Of a stretch of DNA of 37,298 nt, positions 7,412-15,675 are shown piece by piece; position 1 is the stretch's first letter, and the number at the start of each line of letters is the position of its first letter. The notes beneath the pieces were generated by a model. The model had not been told where the DNA came from. It was given only the letters and a program-made list of their open reading frames with translations, and searched no databases. The translations under genes and the position numbers were made by a program. Origin of the DNA: DAIDKA01 sp049792815 (GTDB lineage Bacteria > Pseudomonadota > Gammaproteobacteria > Steroidobacterales > Steroidobacteraceae); NCBI GenBank assembly GCA_049792815.1, contig JBARBG010000050.1, positions 1-37,298 on the forward strand, in the 5' to 3' direction.

Positions 7412-8397
7412 GCCGCGTGCACCGCCATGGTTGACGCCATGCGTACCGCGGCCGCGAGGCTTGCGACGTCGGCGTGGCCGGTGCCCGCCAGGTCCAGCGC
7501 CGTGCCGTGGTCGACCGAAGTGCGAATGATGGGCAGCCCGAGGGTCACATTCACGGCCTGGTCGAAATGCGCGTGCTTGATCACCGGCAGCCCCTGATCG
7601 TGGTACATCGCCAGCACCGCATCGAAGCCGGCCATCAGCCGCGGCACGAATATCGTATCCGCGGGGAACGGGCCGCTCACGTCCAGACCGCGCGCGCGCA
7701 TCTGGGTCACTGCCGGACTGATGACGTTGAGTTCTTCACTGCCCAGATGGCCGCTCTCGCCGGCATGCGGATTCAACCCGCACACCGCGATGCGCGGATT
7801 GGGCAGGCCCCACCAGCGTTTCAGATCGGCGCCCAGGATGGCGAGCACCTGCTGCAGCAGTGAGACCGTGATGGCCGCCGCGACACTTGACAGCGGCAGG
7901 TGGGTGGTCGCCAGCGCCACGCGCATGTTGCCCGAGGCCAGCATCATGACCGGCAGCGGCGCACCGCAGCGTTGCGCCAGGTACTCCGTGTGTCCGGTGA
8001 ATGCGAAGCCGGCCTCGATGATGATGCTCTTCTGGACCGGCGCGGTGACCATGGCCGCGAACTCCCCGCCAAGGCACCCCTGCGCCGCCCGATCGAGCAT
8101 GCCGAGCACGGCCGCGGCATTGCGCGTATCCAGCTTTCCCGGCTCGGCCGGTGCGGCCAGCGGCGCGTTCAGGATGGCAAGCGTTCCGGGTGTGTGCGGG
8201 CGGACCGGCTGTCCGGGTTCGTAGTCCCAGAGATTGAGTTTCAGCCCCAGCTGCCGGGCGCGCGCGGCCAGCAGCTCGCGATCCCCCAGGCAGACCAGTT
8301 CGCAAGGCAACGGACCGCTCGCAAGCTTCAGGCACAAATCAGGCCCGACGCCTGCCGGCTCTCCGGATGTGACCGCGATACGCGCCTGAGGCGCCAT
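7408..8397 (-). CDS. pdxA: 4-hydroxythreonine-4-phosphate dehydrogenase
   Basis: NAD-dependent enzyme of DXP-dependent pyridoxal 5'-phosphate synthesis; it oxidises and decarboxylates 4-phosphohydroxy-L-threonine to 3-amino-2-oxopropyl phosphate. The 329-residue length is typical. It starts ARIAVTSGEPAGVGPDL. FTGHTEYLAQRCG and MYHDQGLPVIKH carry conserved metal-ligand histidines, and LGLPIIRTSVDHGTALDLAGTG is the C-terminal signature. It begins 3 nt after surA and overlaps rsmA by 4 nt, so it is fully embedded in the operon. Confidence 0.96.
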   Translation of the reverse strand: MAPQARIAVTSGEPAGVGPDLCLKLASGPLPCELVCLGDRELLAARARQLGLKLNLWDYEPGQPVRPHTPGTLAILNAPLAAPAEPGKLDTRNAAAVLGMLDRAAQGCLGGEFAAMVTAPVQKSIIIEAGFAFTGHTEYLAQRCGAPLPVMMLASGNMRVALATTHLPLSSVAAAITVSLLQQVLAILGADLKRWWGLPNPRIAVCGLNPHAGESGHLGSEELNVISPAVTQMRARGLDVSGPFPADTIFVPRLMAGFDAVLAMYHDQGLPVIKHAHFDQAVNVTLGLPIIRTSVDHGTALDLAGTGHADVASLAAAVRMASTMAVHAA

Positions 8398-8400
8398 CGG

Positions 8401-9726
8401 TCAGGACTTCAGGTCGACGTACGCATCATCGCGCAGCCGTCGCAGCCACAGTTCGGTCTCTTCGTCGACTTTGCTGGCGCGGATCTGGTCGGCGGCGTCC
8501 TTGCGCTGAATTTCCTTGGTGTCGTCGAACTTGCGCCGGCCCAGCAGCTGCACGATGTGCCAGCCGGCCTGGGTGTGGAACGGCTCGGAAATCTCATTGA
8601 CCTTCAGCGCATCCAGTTGGCTGGCGAATTCCGGCGGGAAGCTATCGGCGGTGCTCCAGTCGAGGTCGCCGCCGTCGGCGGCCGAGCCGGTGTCCTGTGA
8701 GCTGACCTGGGCCACGGCCGCGAAATCCTCGCCGGCGAGAATGCGCTTGCGCAGGTTCCCGAGCTTCTGTTGGACGGTGGCGTCATCCTGCAGCTCGTTG
8801 GTGCGCATCAGGATGTGGCGCGCGTGGATCTGCTCCACGACCTGCTTCTTTTCGACATTGCGCACTTCGTTCAGGCGCACGATGTGAAAGCCGGTGGGCG
8901 CGCGGATCGGCGCGCTGACCTCGCCGGCCTTCAGGCTCAGCACCGTATCAGCGAGCACGGTGGGCAGCTCGGTGCCCTTGCGCCAGCCGAGTGCACCGCC
9001 GTCCAGCGCCGTCTGCGCGTTGGAGTTGGCAATGGCGAGCTTCGCGAAGTCCTCGCCGCCCTTGGCGCGCTGGTAGATTTCGTCGGCCTTCTTCTGCGCC
9101 GCTTCCAGCTGGGCCGTCGTGGCTTCCTGCGGCACGGCGATCAGGATGTGCGATACGTTGTACTCGGCACTGGCCGATGGGTGATGTGTCTGGCGATCCA
9201 GGTACTGGTCGATTTCGCGCGCCGTGACGCTGATGCGCTGCACGACATCGCGTTGCTGCAGCAGGCGCAGCGTGAGTTCGCGCCGCATCGAGTCGCGATA
9301 GGAGGCGTAATCAATGCCCTGGGTGGCCAGGCTCTGCGGCAGCTGCTGCAAGGTGATGCCATTGCGCTGGGCGACTTCCGTCATGGCATTGTTCAAGGTC
9401 TCATCGGAGATCTTGAGGCCGGCGCGTTCGGCGCGCTGCATCTCGACCTCCTCCACGATCAGATGCTCGATGATCTGCTGGCGGATGACGGGGTCCGGGG
9501 GCATCTCCTGGCCCTGGGTACGCAGGCGATCCTTGACGGCCGCCAGCTGGTCATCGACCTCGGATTCCAGCACCACGCCGTCATTGACCACGGCCGCCAC
9601 CCGGTCGAGCAGTTGCCCCTGACCTTGGATTTCGCGGGTCTGGGCGCAGGCCTGCAGGCTTACGGCTAACGCGGCAAGCACTGCGAGGCCGGCGGAGAGG
9701 GTCGAAAGGCGTTTGAAATAATTCAT
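8401..9726 (-). CDS. surA: Periplasmic chaperone / peptidyl-prolyl isomerase SurA
   Basis: SurA escorts unfolded outer-membrane proteins through the periplasm and helps LptD folding. The 441-residue product has a signal peptide (residues 1 to about 28), an N-terminal chaperone domain (VDDQLAAVKDRL onwards) and two parvulin domains. The first runs about 185-290 (SHILIAVPQ to FHIVRLNEVR) and the second about 302-400 (RHILMRTNE to WHIVQLLGRR), followed by the C-terminal helix. One oddity is the LQAC sequence at the signal-peptide end, which resembles a lipobox with Gln at -2. SurA is normally soluble, so this may be coincidental. It lies 5 nt after lptD and 3 nt before pdxA. Confidence 0.95.
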   Translation of the reverse strand: MNYFKRLSTLSAGLAVLAALAVSLQACAQTREIQGQGQLLDRVAAVVNDGVVLESEVDDQLAAVKDRLRTQGQEMPPDPVIRQQIIEHLIVEEVEMQRAERAGLKISDETLNNAMTEVAQRNGITLQQLPQSLATQGIDYASYRDSMRRELTLRLLQQRDVVQRISVTAREIDQYLDRQTHHPSASAEYNVSHILIAVPQEATTAQLEAAQKKADEIYQRAKGGEDFAKLAIANSNAQTALDGGALGWRKGTELPTVLADTVLSLKAGEVSAPIRAPTGFHIVRLNEVRNVEKKQVVEQIHARHILMRTNELQDDATVQQKLGNLRKRILAGEDFAAVAQVSSQDTGSAADGGDLDWSTADSFPPEFASQLDALKVNEISEPFHTQAGWHIVQLLGRRKFDDTKEIQRKDAADQIRASKVDEETELWLRRLRDDAYVDLKS

Positions 9727-9731
9727 GATCT

Positions 9732-12215
9732 TCAGGGGCTTACGTTATTTGGGGAGTATCCCCGAATGGCAGTGCCAAGGAAAGTGCCGGCTTCGGATCC
9801 GACACTGGCCAGGCCGTTGAGTTCCAGCTGCACGAATATACCCGTGTCCTGGCGTCCGGTGCTGTTGCTCAGTGAACGGCGCGCCAGGATCCTTATGCCC
9901 CAGCAGCAGCCGCGGTACTCGAAACCGGCGAAACGCTCCAGCATCTGGTGCTGATCCAGGGCATAGACCACGCGGCCATAGGCGTTCCAGTTGCGCAGGA
10001 TGGGCCAGGCCGTCGAGGCCTCGACCTGGTCCAGGCTGTTGGGCGACAGGCGATAGGCCTGGGTCAGGGCCATGGCCTGCATCTGCGCCTGCAGGGGGGT
10101 CAGACCCTGGGCAATTTCCGACGCATAGATCTGCCCGTACAACGCTGACACGGCCTGCAGCTGGGCCTGCTGCTCGGCCGGGTTGTCACGCTGAAAGCGG
10201 TATGCCAGGTTCACCACTGCGTCATCGGCCGGTTTGAACTGCAGCTCGACAATCGTGCGATCGCTGGCGCGGGTCTGCGGGTCCCACTGCTCGCCCAGAT
10301 TCACGCTCCAGTTCTTGTAGGCCGTGAGCGCCACCTCGGCGACCATGTCCGAACGCAGTCCGCTGGTGGGCTCGAGCGGAATCTGCACGCGCGGCGGCTG
10401 GAAGTAATAGGTCTGCCCGAGCGTGGCAGAGAGGAATTGCTGGCCGCTGGCGGTGTCGAGCAGACGGCTGGTCAGCGCCGCGCTGACCTGATTGGCGTCA
10501 CCGATCCGGTCCACTCCCACAAAGCGGTTGGTGCGGAACAGTTCGACCAGGTTCAGATCCGGCAAGGCCGTATCAAAGAGCGGCAGCTGATCCTGGTCCC
10601 GATAGGGGGTATAGACATACTGCAGGCGCGGTTCCAGGGTCAGCGTGCGCCGGTCGTCGCGGCCCGCGGCGCGTTCGAAGACCAGACCGCTGTCGAGACT
10701 GCCGGTGGGCAGCGAGCGGCGCGGATTGCGCTCCTGGCCGACCGCGGTGTTGTTCAGCGAGTACTGGGTGAACTCATAGGCCACACCCGGACGCACGAAG
10801 TAACCCGGTCCTTCTAAATGCAGGGTGACATCGGGGCGTAGATTCAGCCGCCAGCCGGTCACGCCGATGTCGCGGTCGAAGTTCACCACCTCGGAATCGA
10901 ACCCGTAGTGGAGGATGCCGGCCGGTCCGACCACGAAGTCGCTGTCGGCGACGATCTGGGGCAAACGCGCATAGGGGCGCTGCGTGGGATCCAGCAGTTG
11001 TTCGATGGCATCCAGCGTCTGGTATTGCTGCAACTGGGCTGCGAGGCGCCAGTTCTGGTCACGATAGGACAGGCCGGCGGAGCGGTTCAGGTAGGCGATG
11101 CTGGTGCCTTCGGGGCCCGTGCCAAAGTCCTGGAAATAAAGTGAATCACCGACGTTGGCCGCATCGATTTGCAGGCGGAAGTCGGCCGGAAGTTCCGTGG
11201 TCTGGGTCAGGTGCACGTAGGAGCGGTCATGATCGGCCAGGCCCTCGCCGGCTGCCTGGGCGTCGTAGGGCAGGAAGTGCCAGATCAGCTCCCCGCGCTG
11301 ATCGTCCGTGAGGTAGCGCGCGTCACCGCCAATGTCGATGCCGCGGCGGGTGTAGTAGGTGGGCGTGAGCAGCAGATCCTGCTGTGGAGCGATGTTCCAG
11401 TACCAGGGTGTGGACAGCTCGATGCCGCTGCGGCTGTTGGTACCGACGCTCGGAAACAGGAAACCGGTCTTGCGCTCATCATCCAGCGGGAACGACAGCC
11501 AGGGCAGATACAGGATGGGTATGCCCTTGAAGTCCACGCTGGCATCCCGAGCGATGCCGACGTGCTCGCCACTGTCCAGCGTCACGCTCTCGGCACGTAT
11601 CTGCCAGGTCTCCTCGGTGGTGGGGCAGGTGCTGAAGGTCACGTCCTGAAGGCGCAGAATGCCCTCGGGCGTGAGGTCCACCAGTTGCGCTGAACCATGG
11701 GCGTCGCGCTGCAGGAGTTCGAATTGCGCTTCGTGGAAGCTGCCGCCGCCCAGCGACGAATACCGGCCGTCCAGGCCCGTGAGATGGATCAGCGCGTCCG
11801 TGTACTCAAGCTGGCCTTTCACCCGGAAGGAGTCGTCGTTCTTTTCATAGTCGGCGTCGTCGGCGTTCATGACGCGGTCGCCCTGCGTGGCGGTGACGTG
11901 GCCCTTCGCCGTTTCGTGACCGTCCACGACGCTGTTGATCTTGTCGGCCTCGAGGACAATTTGGCCGCCGGCCGCAAGCGGTGGCTCGTGTACCGGCTCG
12001 GTCTTCTGGCGCACCACCGACCGCGGCGCAGGGCAGGAGAACGGGCTGTCGGCGTGCGCCGCAGGCCCGGCCGCGAACGCCAACAGGGCGGCCGTGAGGC
12101 CGCCGGCCGCCCGCACCCTGCGGGCAATCCTGAAACTGTGGAGTGGTTGCGGGTGCGGCCGGGGGCCGCACACTATAATTGCTGCGCGCCATCGCCGTAA
12201 GTACTTGTTATTCAA
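9732..12215 (-). CDS. lptD: LPS-assembly outer-membrane protein LptD
   Basis: LptD with the lipoprotein LptE inserts lipopolysaccharide into the outer leaflet. The product has a signal sequence (TAALLAFAAGPAAHA) and an LptA-like OstA region (IVLEADKINSVVDGHETAKGHVTATQGDRV). A long beta-barrel follows with IPILYLPWLSFPLDDERKTGFLFPSVGTN, an LptD hallmark. Cysteines near the mature N-terminus (SCP), in FSTCPTT and near the end (YRGCCWG) could form the structural disulfides. The start is uncertain. The longest frame begins with TTG at 12215 and has no Shine-Dalgarno; GTG at 12173 or 12116 are alternatives, and 12116 would leave a conventional short signal peptide. It is the first gene of the minus-strand operon. 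Confidence 0.95.
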   Translation of the reverse strand: MNNKYLRRWRAAIIVCGPRPHPQPLHSFRIARRVRAAGGLTAALLAFAAGPAAHADSPFSCPAPRSVVRQKTEPVHEPPLAAGGQIVLEADKINSVVDGHETAKGHVTATQGDRVMNADDADYEKNDDSFRVKGQLEYTDALIHLTGLDGRYSSLGGGSFHEAQFELLQRDAHGSAQLVDLTPEGILRLQDVTFSTCPTTEETWQIRAESVTLDSGEHVGIARDASVDFKGIPILYLPWLSFPLDDERKTGFLFPSVGTNSRSGIELSTPWYWNIAPQQDLLLTPTYYTRRGIDIGGDARYLTDDQRGELIWHFLPYDAQAAGEGLADHDRSYVHLTQTTELPADFRLQIDAANVGDSLYFQDFGTGPEGTSIAYLNRSAGLSYRDQNWRLAAQLQQYQTLDAIEQLLDPTQRPYARLPQIVADSDFVVGPAGILHYGFDSEVVNFDRDIGVTGWRLNLRPDVTLHLEGPGYFVRPGVAYEFTQYSLNNTAVGQERNPRRSLPTGSLDSGLVFERAAGRDDRRTLTLEPRLQYVYTPYRDQDQLPLFDTALPDLNLVELFRTNRFVGVDRIGDANQVSAALTSRLLDTASGQQFLSATLGQTYYFQPPRVQIPLEPTSGLRSDMVAEVALTAYKNWSVNLGEQWDPQTRASDRTIVELQFKPADDAVVNLAYRFQRDNPAEQQAQLQAVSALYGQIYASEIAQGLTPLQAQMQAMALTQAYRLSPNSLDQVEASTAWPILRNWNAYGRVVYALDQHQMLERFAGFEYRGCCWGIRILARRSLSNSTGRQDTGIFVQLELNGLASVGSEAGTFLGTAIRGYSPNNVSP
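12174..12179 (+). promoter_or_regulatory. Possible -10 element (TATAAT) for the gene at 12264
   Basis: A perfect TATAAT lies 84 nt before the ATG at 12264, inside the uncertain 5' end of the divergent lptD. No good -35 is present at 16-18 nt; TTGCGG at 12147-12152 is too far (21 nt). Transcription would start near 12186 and give a leader of about 77 nt. The call rests on the -10 alone. Confidence 0.35.
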
Positions 12216-12263
12216 AGTTTATTTATCGGAACTTCCAAGCGACACAGGGGCGGGAGGCAGGGC

Positions 12264-12911
12264 ATGACGTCAATACCACTGACTGCCGATGAAAAACAGC
12301 GGGCCCAGCTGCGGCGAAATCATATTGAATCGCGACGGCGGCTGCAGGCCGATATCACGGCTGCCGTGCGCAAGGGCGATTGGGAGCAGGCCCTGATGCT
12401 CGCCGGCAGCAGCAGCCGTCCCACCGTCCTCAAGCGTCTGTGGCCGCGCCTCAACATGGATCAGAAACCCCTGGCAATGGAGCTTGCCGTGGCCAATGGC
12501 GATCTGCTGCATCGGCAGCGGGCGTTCTTCGTGGCCGCGCTGGCCGAATTGAAAGCCGCGAAGCGGCGGGTCTACGACAGCGACATGGCGCGCCGCGTGT
12601 TCCGAGAGCTGCCGGACCGGATCCGCATCTTTCGCGGCACCGTGAAGCAGGAGGCGGACGGACGTCAGTATGGGGTGTGCTGGACGCTTAAATCCGAGAC
12701 GGCGCGCTGGTTTGCCTCGCAACAGGAGCGCTTTCGGCACCACGAAGCGCAGCCCGCGATCCTCACCGCGACCATTGCCCGCGATGACATCTGCGGCCTG
12801 CTGGTTGAGCGCCAGGAGAGTGAGGTCGTCATCTGTCCGGCCGACTGCACCGACATCACTGACGGGACTGCGCTGCTGAATGAGGTTGTCTACCCGGTCT
12901 GCATGCCTTGA
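12264..12911 (+). CDS. Unknown protein with ADP-ribosyltransferase-like R-[S/T]-E pattern
   Basis: This 215-residue protein is not one I can name. Residues 1-115 are charged and helical (KQRAQLRRNHIESRRRLQAD, QALMLAG). The second half shows a pattern like small ADP-ribosyltransferase-fold proteins. It has IRIFRG (R124) on a first strand, then VCWTL (139-142, T141) followed by ETARWFASQ (145-153), then AILTATIARDDICGLLV (165-181) and RQESEVV (183-189, with E185 and E187). Similar xxRG / SWT...A..FA / R-x-E-x-E-v-x sets occur in phage- and accessory-type proteins. Activity is unproven. A GGGAGG Shine-Dalgarno lies 9 nt before the ATG. It is divergent from lptD and ends 39 nt before amgK. There is no signal peptide, so it is probably cytoplasmic. 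Confidence 0.75.
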   Translation: MTSIPLTADEKQRAQLRRNHIESRRRLQADITAAVRKGDWEQALMLAGSSSRPTVLKRLWPRLNMDQKPLAMELAVANGDLLHRQRAFFVAALAELKAAKRRVYDSDMARRVFRELPDRIRIFRGTVKQEADGRQYGVCWTLKSETARWFASQQERFRHHEAQPAILTATIARDDICGLLVERQESEVVICPADCTDITDGTALLNEVVYPVCMP

Positions 12912-12916
12912 TGACC

Positions 12917-12942
12917 GGTGATCACCCGGGCCTGTCTATAAT
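12917..12942 (+). promoter_or_regulatory. amgK promoter: palindrome over the -35 region plus TATAAT
   Basis: TATAAT at 12937-12942 lies 8 nt before the amgK ATG, so transcription would begin at or one or two bases before the start codon. The -35 region has no good match; instead it holds a perfect 10-bp palindrome, GGTGATCACC (12917-12926), which could be a regulator site. No Shine-Dalgarno precedes the ATG. Confidence 0.5.
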
Positions 12943-12950
12943 CGGCACCT

Positions 12951-13994
12951 ATGTCTGACGCCGATGAGCGATTGAACCTGGTCACCGACTGGGTCACCCG
13001 GGAGCTACGGCTGTCGCCGCGGCTGATTGAACCGGCCTCCAGCGATGCCAGTTTTCGCCGGTATTTTCGCGTTTTCACCGAGATCGGCACCCATATCGTC
13101 ATGGACGCGCCGCCGGGCCGCGAGGACGTGCGCCCGTATCTGAATATCACCGTGATGCTGGAAACCGCCGGTGTTCATGTGCCGCGCGTCTATGAATGGG
13201 ATACGACGCGGGGTCTGCTGCTGCTCGAGGATCTGGGAACTCGCCCCTACCTGCCGGCACTCAAGCATGGCGGCGATGCCGATCAGCTCTATCGGGATGC
13301 GCTGCTGTCCCTGGCCGATATCCAGGTTCGCGGCCGCGAGTCGGCCTTTGAACTGCCGCCCTATGATCGTGAAGCCCTGGTACGGGAAATGGCGCTGATG
13401 CCCGAATGGTTCTGCGCGCGGCATCTGCAGCTGGAGCTGACGCGCGCCCAGGGCGAGATGCTCACCGCGGCCTTCGAGTTCCTGGTGGCCGAGGCGCTGG
13501 CCCAGCCCCAGGTGTTCGTCCATCGCGACTACCACTCGCGCAACCTGATGATCACGCAGGAGCGCAATCCCGGGGTCATCGACTTCCAGGACGCCGTGCG
13601 CGGGCCGGTGGGCTATGACCTGGTCTCGCTGCTCAAGGACTGCTACATCGGCTGGCCGCGCGCCCGGGTTGCAGGCTGGGTGCGAGATTATCGCCTGATG
13701 ATGCACGAGCGTGGCTCGCGCAGTGCCGGCACCAACGACACGCAGATGCTGCGCTGGTTCGATGTGATCGGCATCCAGCGCCACCTGAAGGTGCTCGGCA
13801 TCTTCGCGCGCCTGTGGTATCGCGATGGCAAATCCGGTTATCTGGACGACCTGCCGCTCACGCTGCGCTACGTGGTCGAGGCCTGCGCCCGCTTCGCGCC
13901 CCTGGCGCCGCTGCGGGAGTTTCTGCTCGAGCACGCAGTGCCGGCGCTGCCCGGCGCCAATGCGCGCCAGGCGCAGGAAGCCGCGTCGGCATGA
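12951..13994 (+). CDS. amgK: N-acetylmuramate/N-acetylglucosamine (anomeric) kinase
   Basis: Sugar kinase of the aminoglycoside-phosphotransferase fold that phosphorylates MurNAc and GlcNAc at C1 in the peptidoglycan recycling route known from Pseudomonas. The 347-residue protein has SSDASFRRYFRV (30-41), a LLLLEDLG block (89-96), the catalytic loop FVHRDYHSRNLM with H191, D193 and N198, and the metal-binding VIDFQDAVRGPVGYDL (D211). The assignment is strengthened by the next gene, murU, which overlaps it by ATGA (13991-13994), and by the nearby lptD, also the Pseudomonas arrangement. MurNAc-1-P made here would pass straight to MurU. This route bypasses de novo UDP-MurNAc synthesis, the fosfomycin-sensitive step. 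Confidence 0.92.
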   Translation: MSDADERLNLVTDWVTRELRLSPRLIEPASSDASFRRYFRVFTEIGTHIVMDAPPGREDVRPYLNITVMLETAGVHVPRVYEWDTTRGLLLLEDLGTRPYLPALKHGGDADQLYRDALLSLADIQVRGRESAFELPPYDREALVREMALMPEWFCARHLQLELTRAQGEMLTAAFEFLVAEALAQPQVFVHRDYHSRNLMITQERNPGVIDFQDAVRGPVGYDLVSLLKDCYIGWPRARVAGWVRDYRLMMHERGSRSAGTNDTQMLRWFDVIGIQRHLKVLGIFARLWYRDGKSGYLDDLPLTLRYVVEACARFAPLAPLREFLLEHAVPALPGANARQAQEAASA

Positions 13995-14662
13995 AGGCCA
14001 TGCTGCTCGCCGCCGGTCGCGGCGAACGCATGCGACCCCTGACGGATCACACGCCCAAGGCGCTGCTGGTTGCGGGCGGCAAACCGCTCATCGTCTGGCA
14101 TCTTGAAGCCCTGGCGCGTGCCGGCGTGCGCGACGTCATCATCAATCTGTCATGGCTCGGGGCGCAGATCCGTAGCGCGCTGGGGGATGGCCGCGACTTC
14201 GGCGTAAGAATCCAGTACAGCGCGGAAGGCAGTCCGCCGCTTGAAACCGGTGGCGGCATTTTCCAGGCGCTGCCACTGCTTGGAGCCGGACCCTTCCTGG
14301 TCGTCAACGGCGACACCTTCACCGACATCGACTTAGGCGCGCTGCGGCTGTCCGCTGGCGCCGACGCTCGGCTGGTGCTGGTGCCCAATCCGCCGCAGCA
14401 CCCCCGGGGCGACTTCGGTCTTCAGGCACAGCAGGTGCTGGACCGCGAACCGCGGCCCTTCACCTACAGCGGCATCGGCGTCTTCAGCCCGGCGCTCTTC
14501 GCCGGCTGCACGGCGGGACGATTTGCGCTGCTGGCGCTGTTCCAGCGCGCCTGTGCCGCCGGCCGGCTGCACGGTGAGCGCCACGACGGCCTGTGGCGCG
14601 ACATCGGCACGCCCGCGCGCCTGGCCGCCCTGAATCAGGAACTGGCGCAAAAGGGCGGTTAG
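13991..14662 (+). CDS. murU: N-acetylmuramate alpha-1-phosphate uridylyltransferase
   Basis: Nucleotidyltransferase that turns MurNAc-1-phosphate and UTP into UDP-MurNAc, the second step of the AmgK/MurU recycling shortcut. The 223-residue protein starts MKAMLLAAGRGERMRPLT, the sugar-nucleotidyltransferase signature; K23 in TPKALL and the metal-binding NGDTFTD motif (D113 region) follow. The late WRDIGTPARLAAL stretch is typical of MurU-like enzymes. An upstream extension of the frame inside amgK is ignored because the ATG at 13991 gives the exact family N-terminus and a 4-nt ATGA overlap. It ends 23 nt before lipA. Confidence 0.92.
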   Translation: MKAMLLAAGRGERMRPLTDHTPKALLVAGGKPLIVWHLEALARAGVRDVIINLSWLGAQIRSALGDGRDFGVRIQYSAEGSPPLETGGGIFQALPLLGAGPFLVVNGDTFTDIDLGALRLSAGADARLVLVPNPPQHPRGDFGLQAQQVLDREPRPFTYSGIGVFSPALFAGCTAGRFALLALFQRACAAGRLHGERHDGLWRDIGTPARLAALNQELAQKGG

Positions 14663-14673
14663 GCCTGCCGTAG

Positions 14674-14679
14674 TACAAT
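14674..14679 (+). promoter_or_regulatory. Possible lipA -10 element (TACAAT)
   Basis: TACAAT lies 6 nt before the lipA ATG, which would put the transcription start at the A of the start codon. No convincing -35 is seen, and lipA could also be read through from murU. No Shine-Dalgarno precedes lipA, which fits a leaderless message. Confidence 0.4.
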
Positions 14680-14685
14680 GGCGCC

Positions 14686-15675
14686 ATGGCTGATCTGAAA
14701 AGCGGTGAAAAGTACCTGACTCCACAGGGCTTCACGGCCATTCGCGATGGCGTGAAGGCCCGGGGCAGCCCGGCGCCGGGCGCACCCCGCGCGCTGGCAC
14801 CGAAGCCGCCCTGGCTGCGCGTGAAGGCGCCCAGTGGCGTGGGTTTCGATGCGGTCCGGGACATGGTCCGCGAACATCGTCTGGCCACGGTGTGCGAAGA
14901 GGCCAAGTGCCCCAATATCGGTGAATGCTGGAACGCCGGTACGGCCACCATCATGCTCATGGGCGCGGTGTGCACCCGTGCCTGCCGCTTCTGTGCGGTG
15001 GATACCGGCAATCCGCGCGGTTGGCTGGACCACGAGGAGCCGGCGAATGCGGCGCGCACCGTGGCGCTGATGAAGCTCAAATACGTGGTGCTGACCTCGG
15101 TCAATCGTGATGACCTGCCCGACGGCGGCGCCGGACACTATGCCGCCTGCGTGCGCGCCATACGCGAACGCAATCCGGGCACGGCGGTGGAGGCCCTGAC
15201 CCCGGATTTTCAGGGCGTTCTGCGCGATGTCGAAACCGTGGTCGATTCGGGACTGCAGGTGTTCGCGCAGAATATCGAAACCGTACGCCGCCTCACGCAC
15301 CCGGTGCGCGATCCGCGCGCCGGCTATGAACAAACCCTGAAGGTGCTGGCGCACGCCAAGCAGCACAACCCCGAGGTGCTGACCAAGACCAGCGTGATGC
15401 TGGGTCTGGGGGAGAGCGCCGCCGAAGTCATCGGCACCATGGATGACCTGCGTGCCGTCGGTGTCGACCTCTTGACCCTCGGCCAGTACCTGCGGCCCAC
15501 CGCCAATCACCTGGCGGTGCAACGCTTCGTGAGCCCCGCCGAGTTTGACCAGTTGCGCCACGAGGCGCTGCGGCGCGGTTTTGTCGAATGTGTGGCGGGG
15601 CCCTTCGTGCGGTCCAGCTATCGGGCTGAGCAGGCGTTGAACCGCAACAACGCCGGCCTCGACAACGCGTCGTGA
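14686..15675 (+). CDS. lipA: Lipoyl synthase
   Basis: Radical-SAM enzyme inserting two sulfurs into protein-bound octanoyl groups to make lipoate for pyruvate and 2-oxoglutarate dehydrogenases and the glycine cleavage system. The 329-residue protein carries both iron-sulfur sites: the auxiliary cluster C70/C75/C81 (CEEAKCPNIGEC) and the radical-SAM C96/C100/C103 (CTRACRFC). The C-terminal RSSYRAEQ provides the serine that ligates the auxiliary cluster. Length is normal. It overlaps lipB as GTGA (15672-15675). The order lipA-lipB is the reverse of the common lipB-lipA. Confidence 0.97.
   Translation: MADLKSGEKYLTPQGFTAIRDGVKARGSPAPGAPRALAPKPPWLRVKAPSGVGFDAVRDMVREHRLATVCEEAKCPNIGECWNAGTATIMLMGAVCTRACRFCAVDTGNPRGWLDHEEPANAARTVALMKLKYVVLTSVNRDDLPDGGAGHYAACVRAIRERNPGTAVEALTPDFQGVLRDVETVVDSGLQVFAQNIETVRRLTHPVRDPRAGYEQTLKVLAHAKQHNPEVLTKTSVMLGLGESAAEVIGTMDDLRAVGVDLLTLGQYLRPTANHLAVQRFVSPAEFDQLRHEALRRGFVECVAGPFVRSSYRAEQALNRNNAGLDNAS

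Noticed and set aside
12228..12234. GGAACTT on the plus strand, identical to the -35 consensus of the envelope-stress sigma factor (RpoE), next to lptD.
   Set aside because: It points away from lptD, and no -10 match (TCTGA or TCAAA type) lies 15-17 nt downstream; the mirror sequence on the minus strand also lacks a proper -10.
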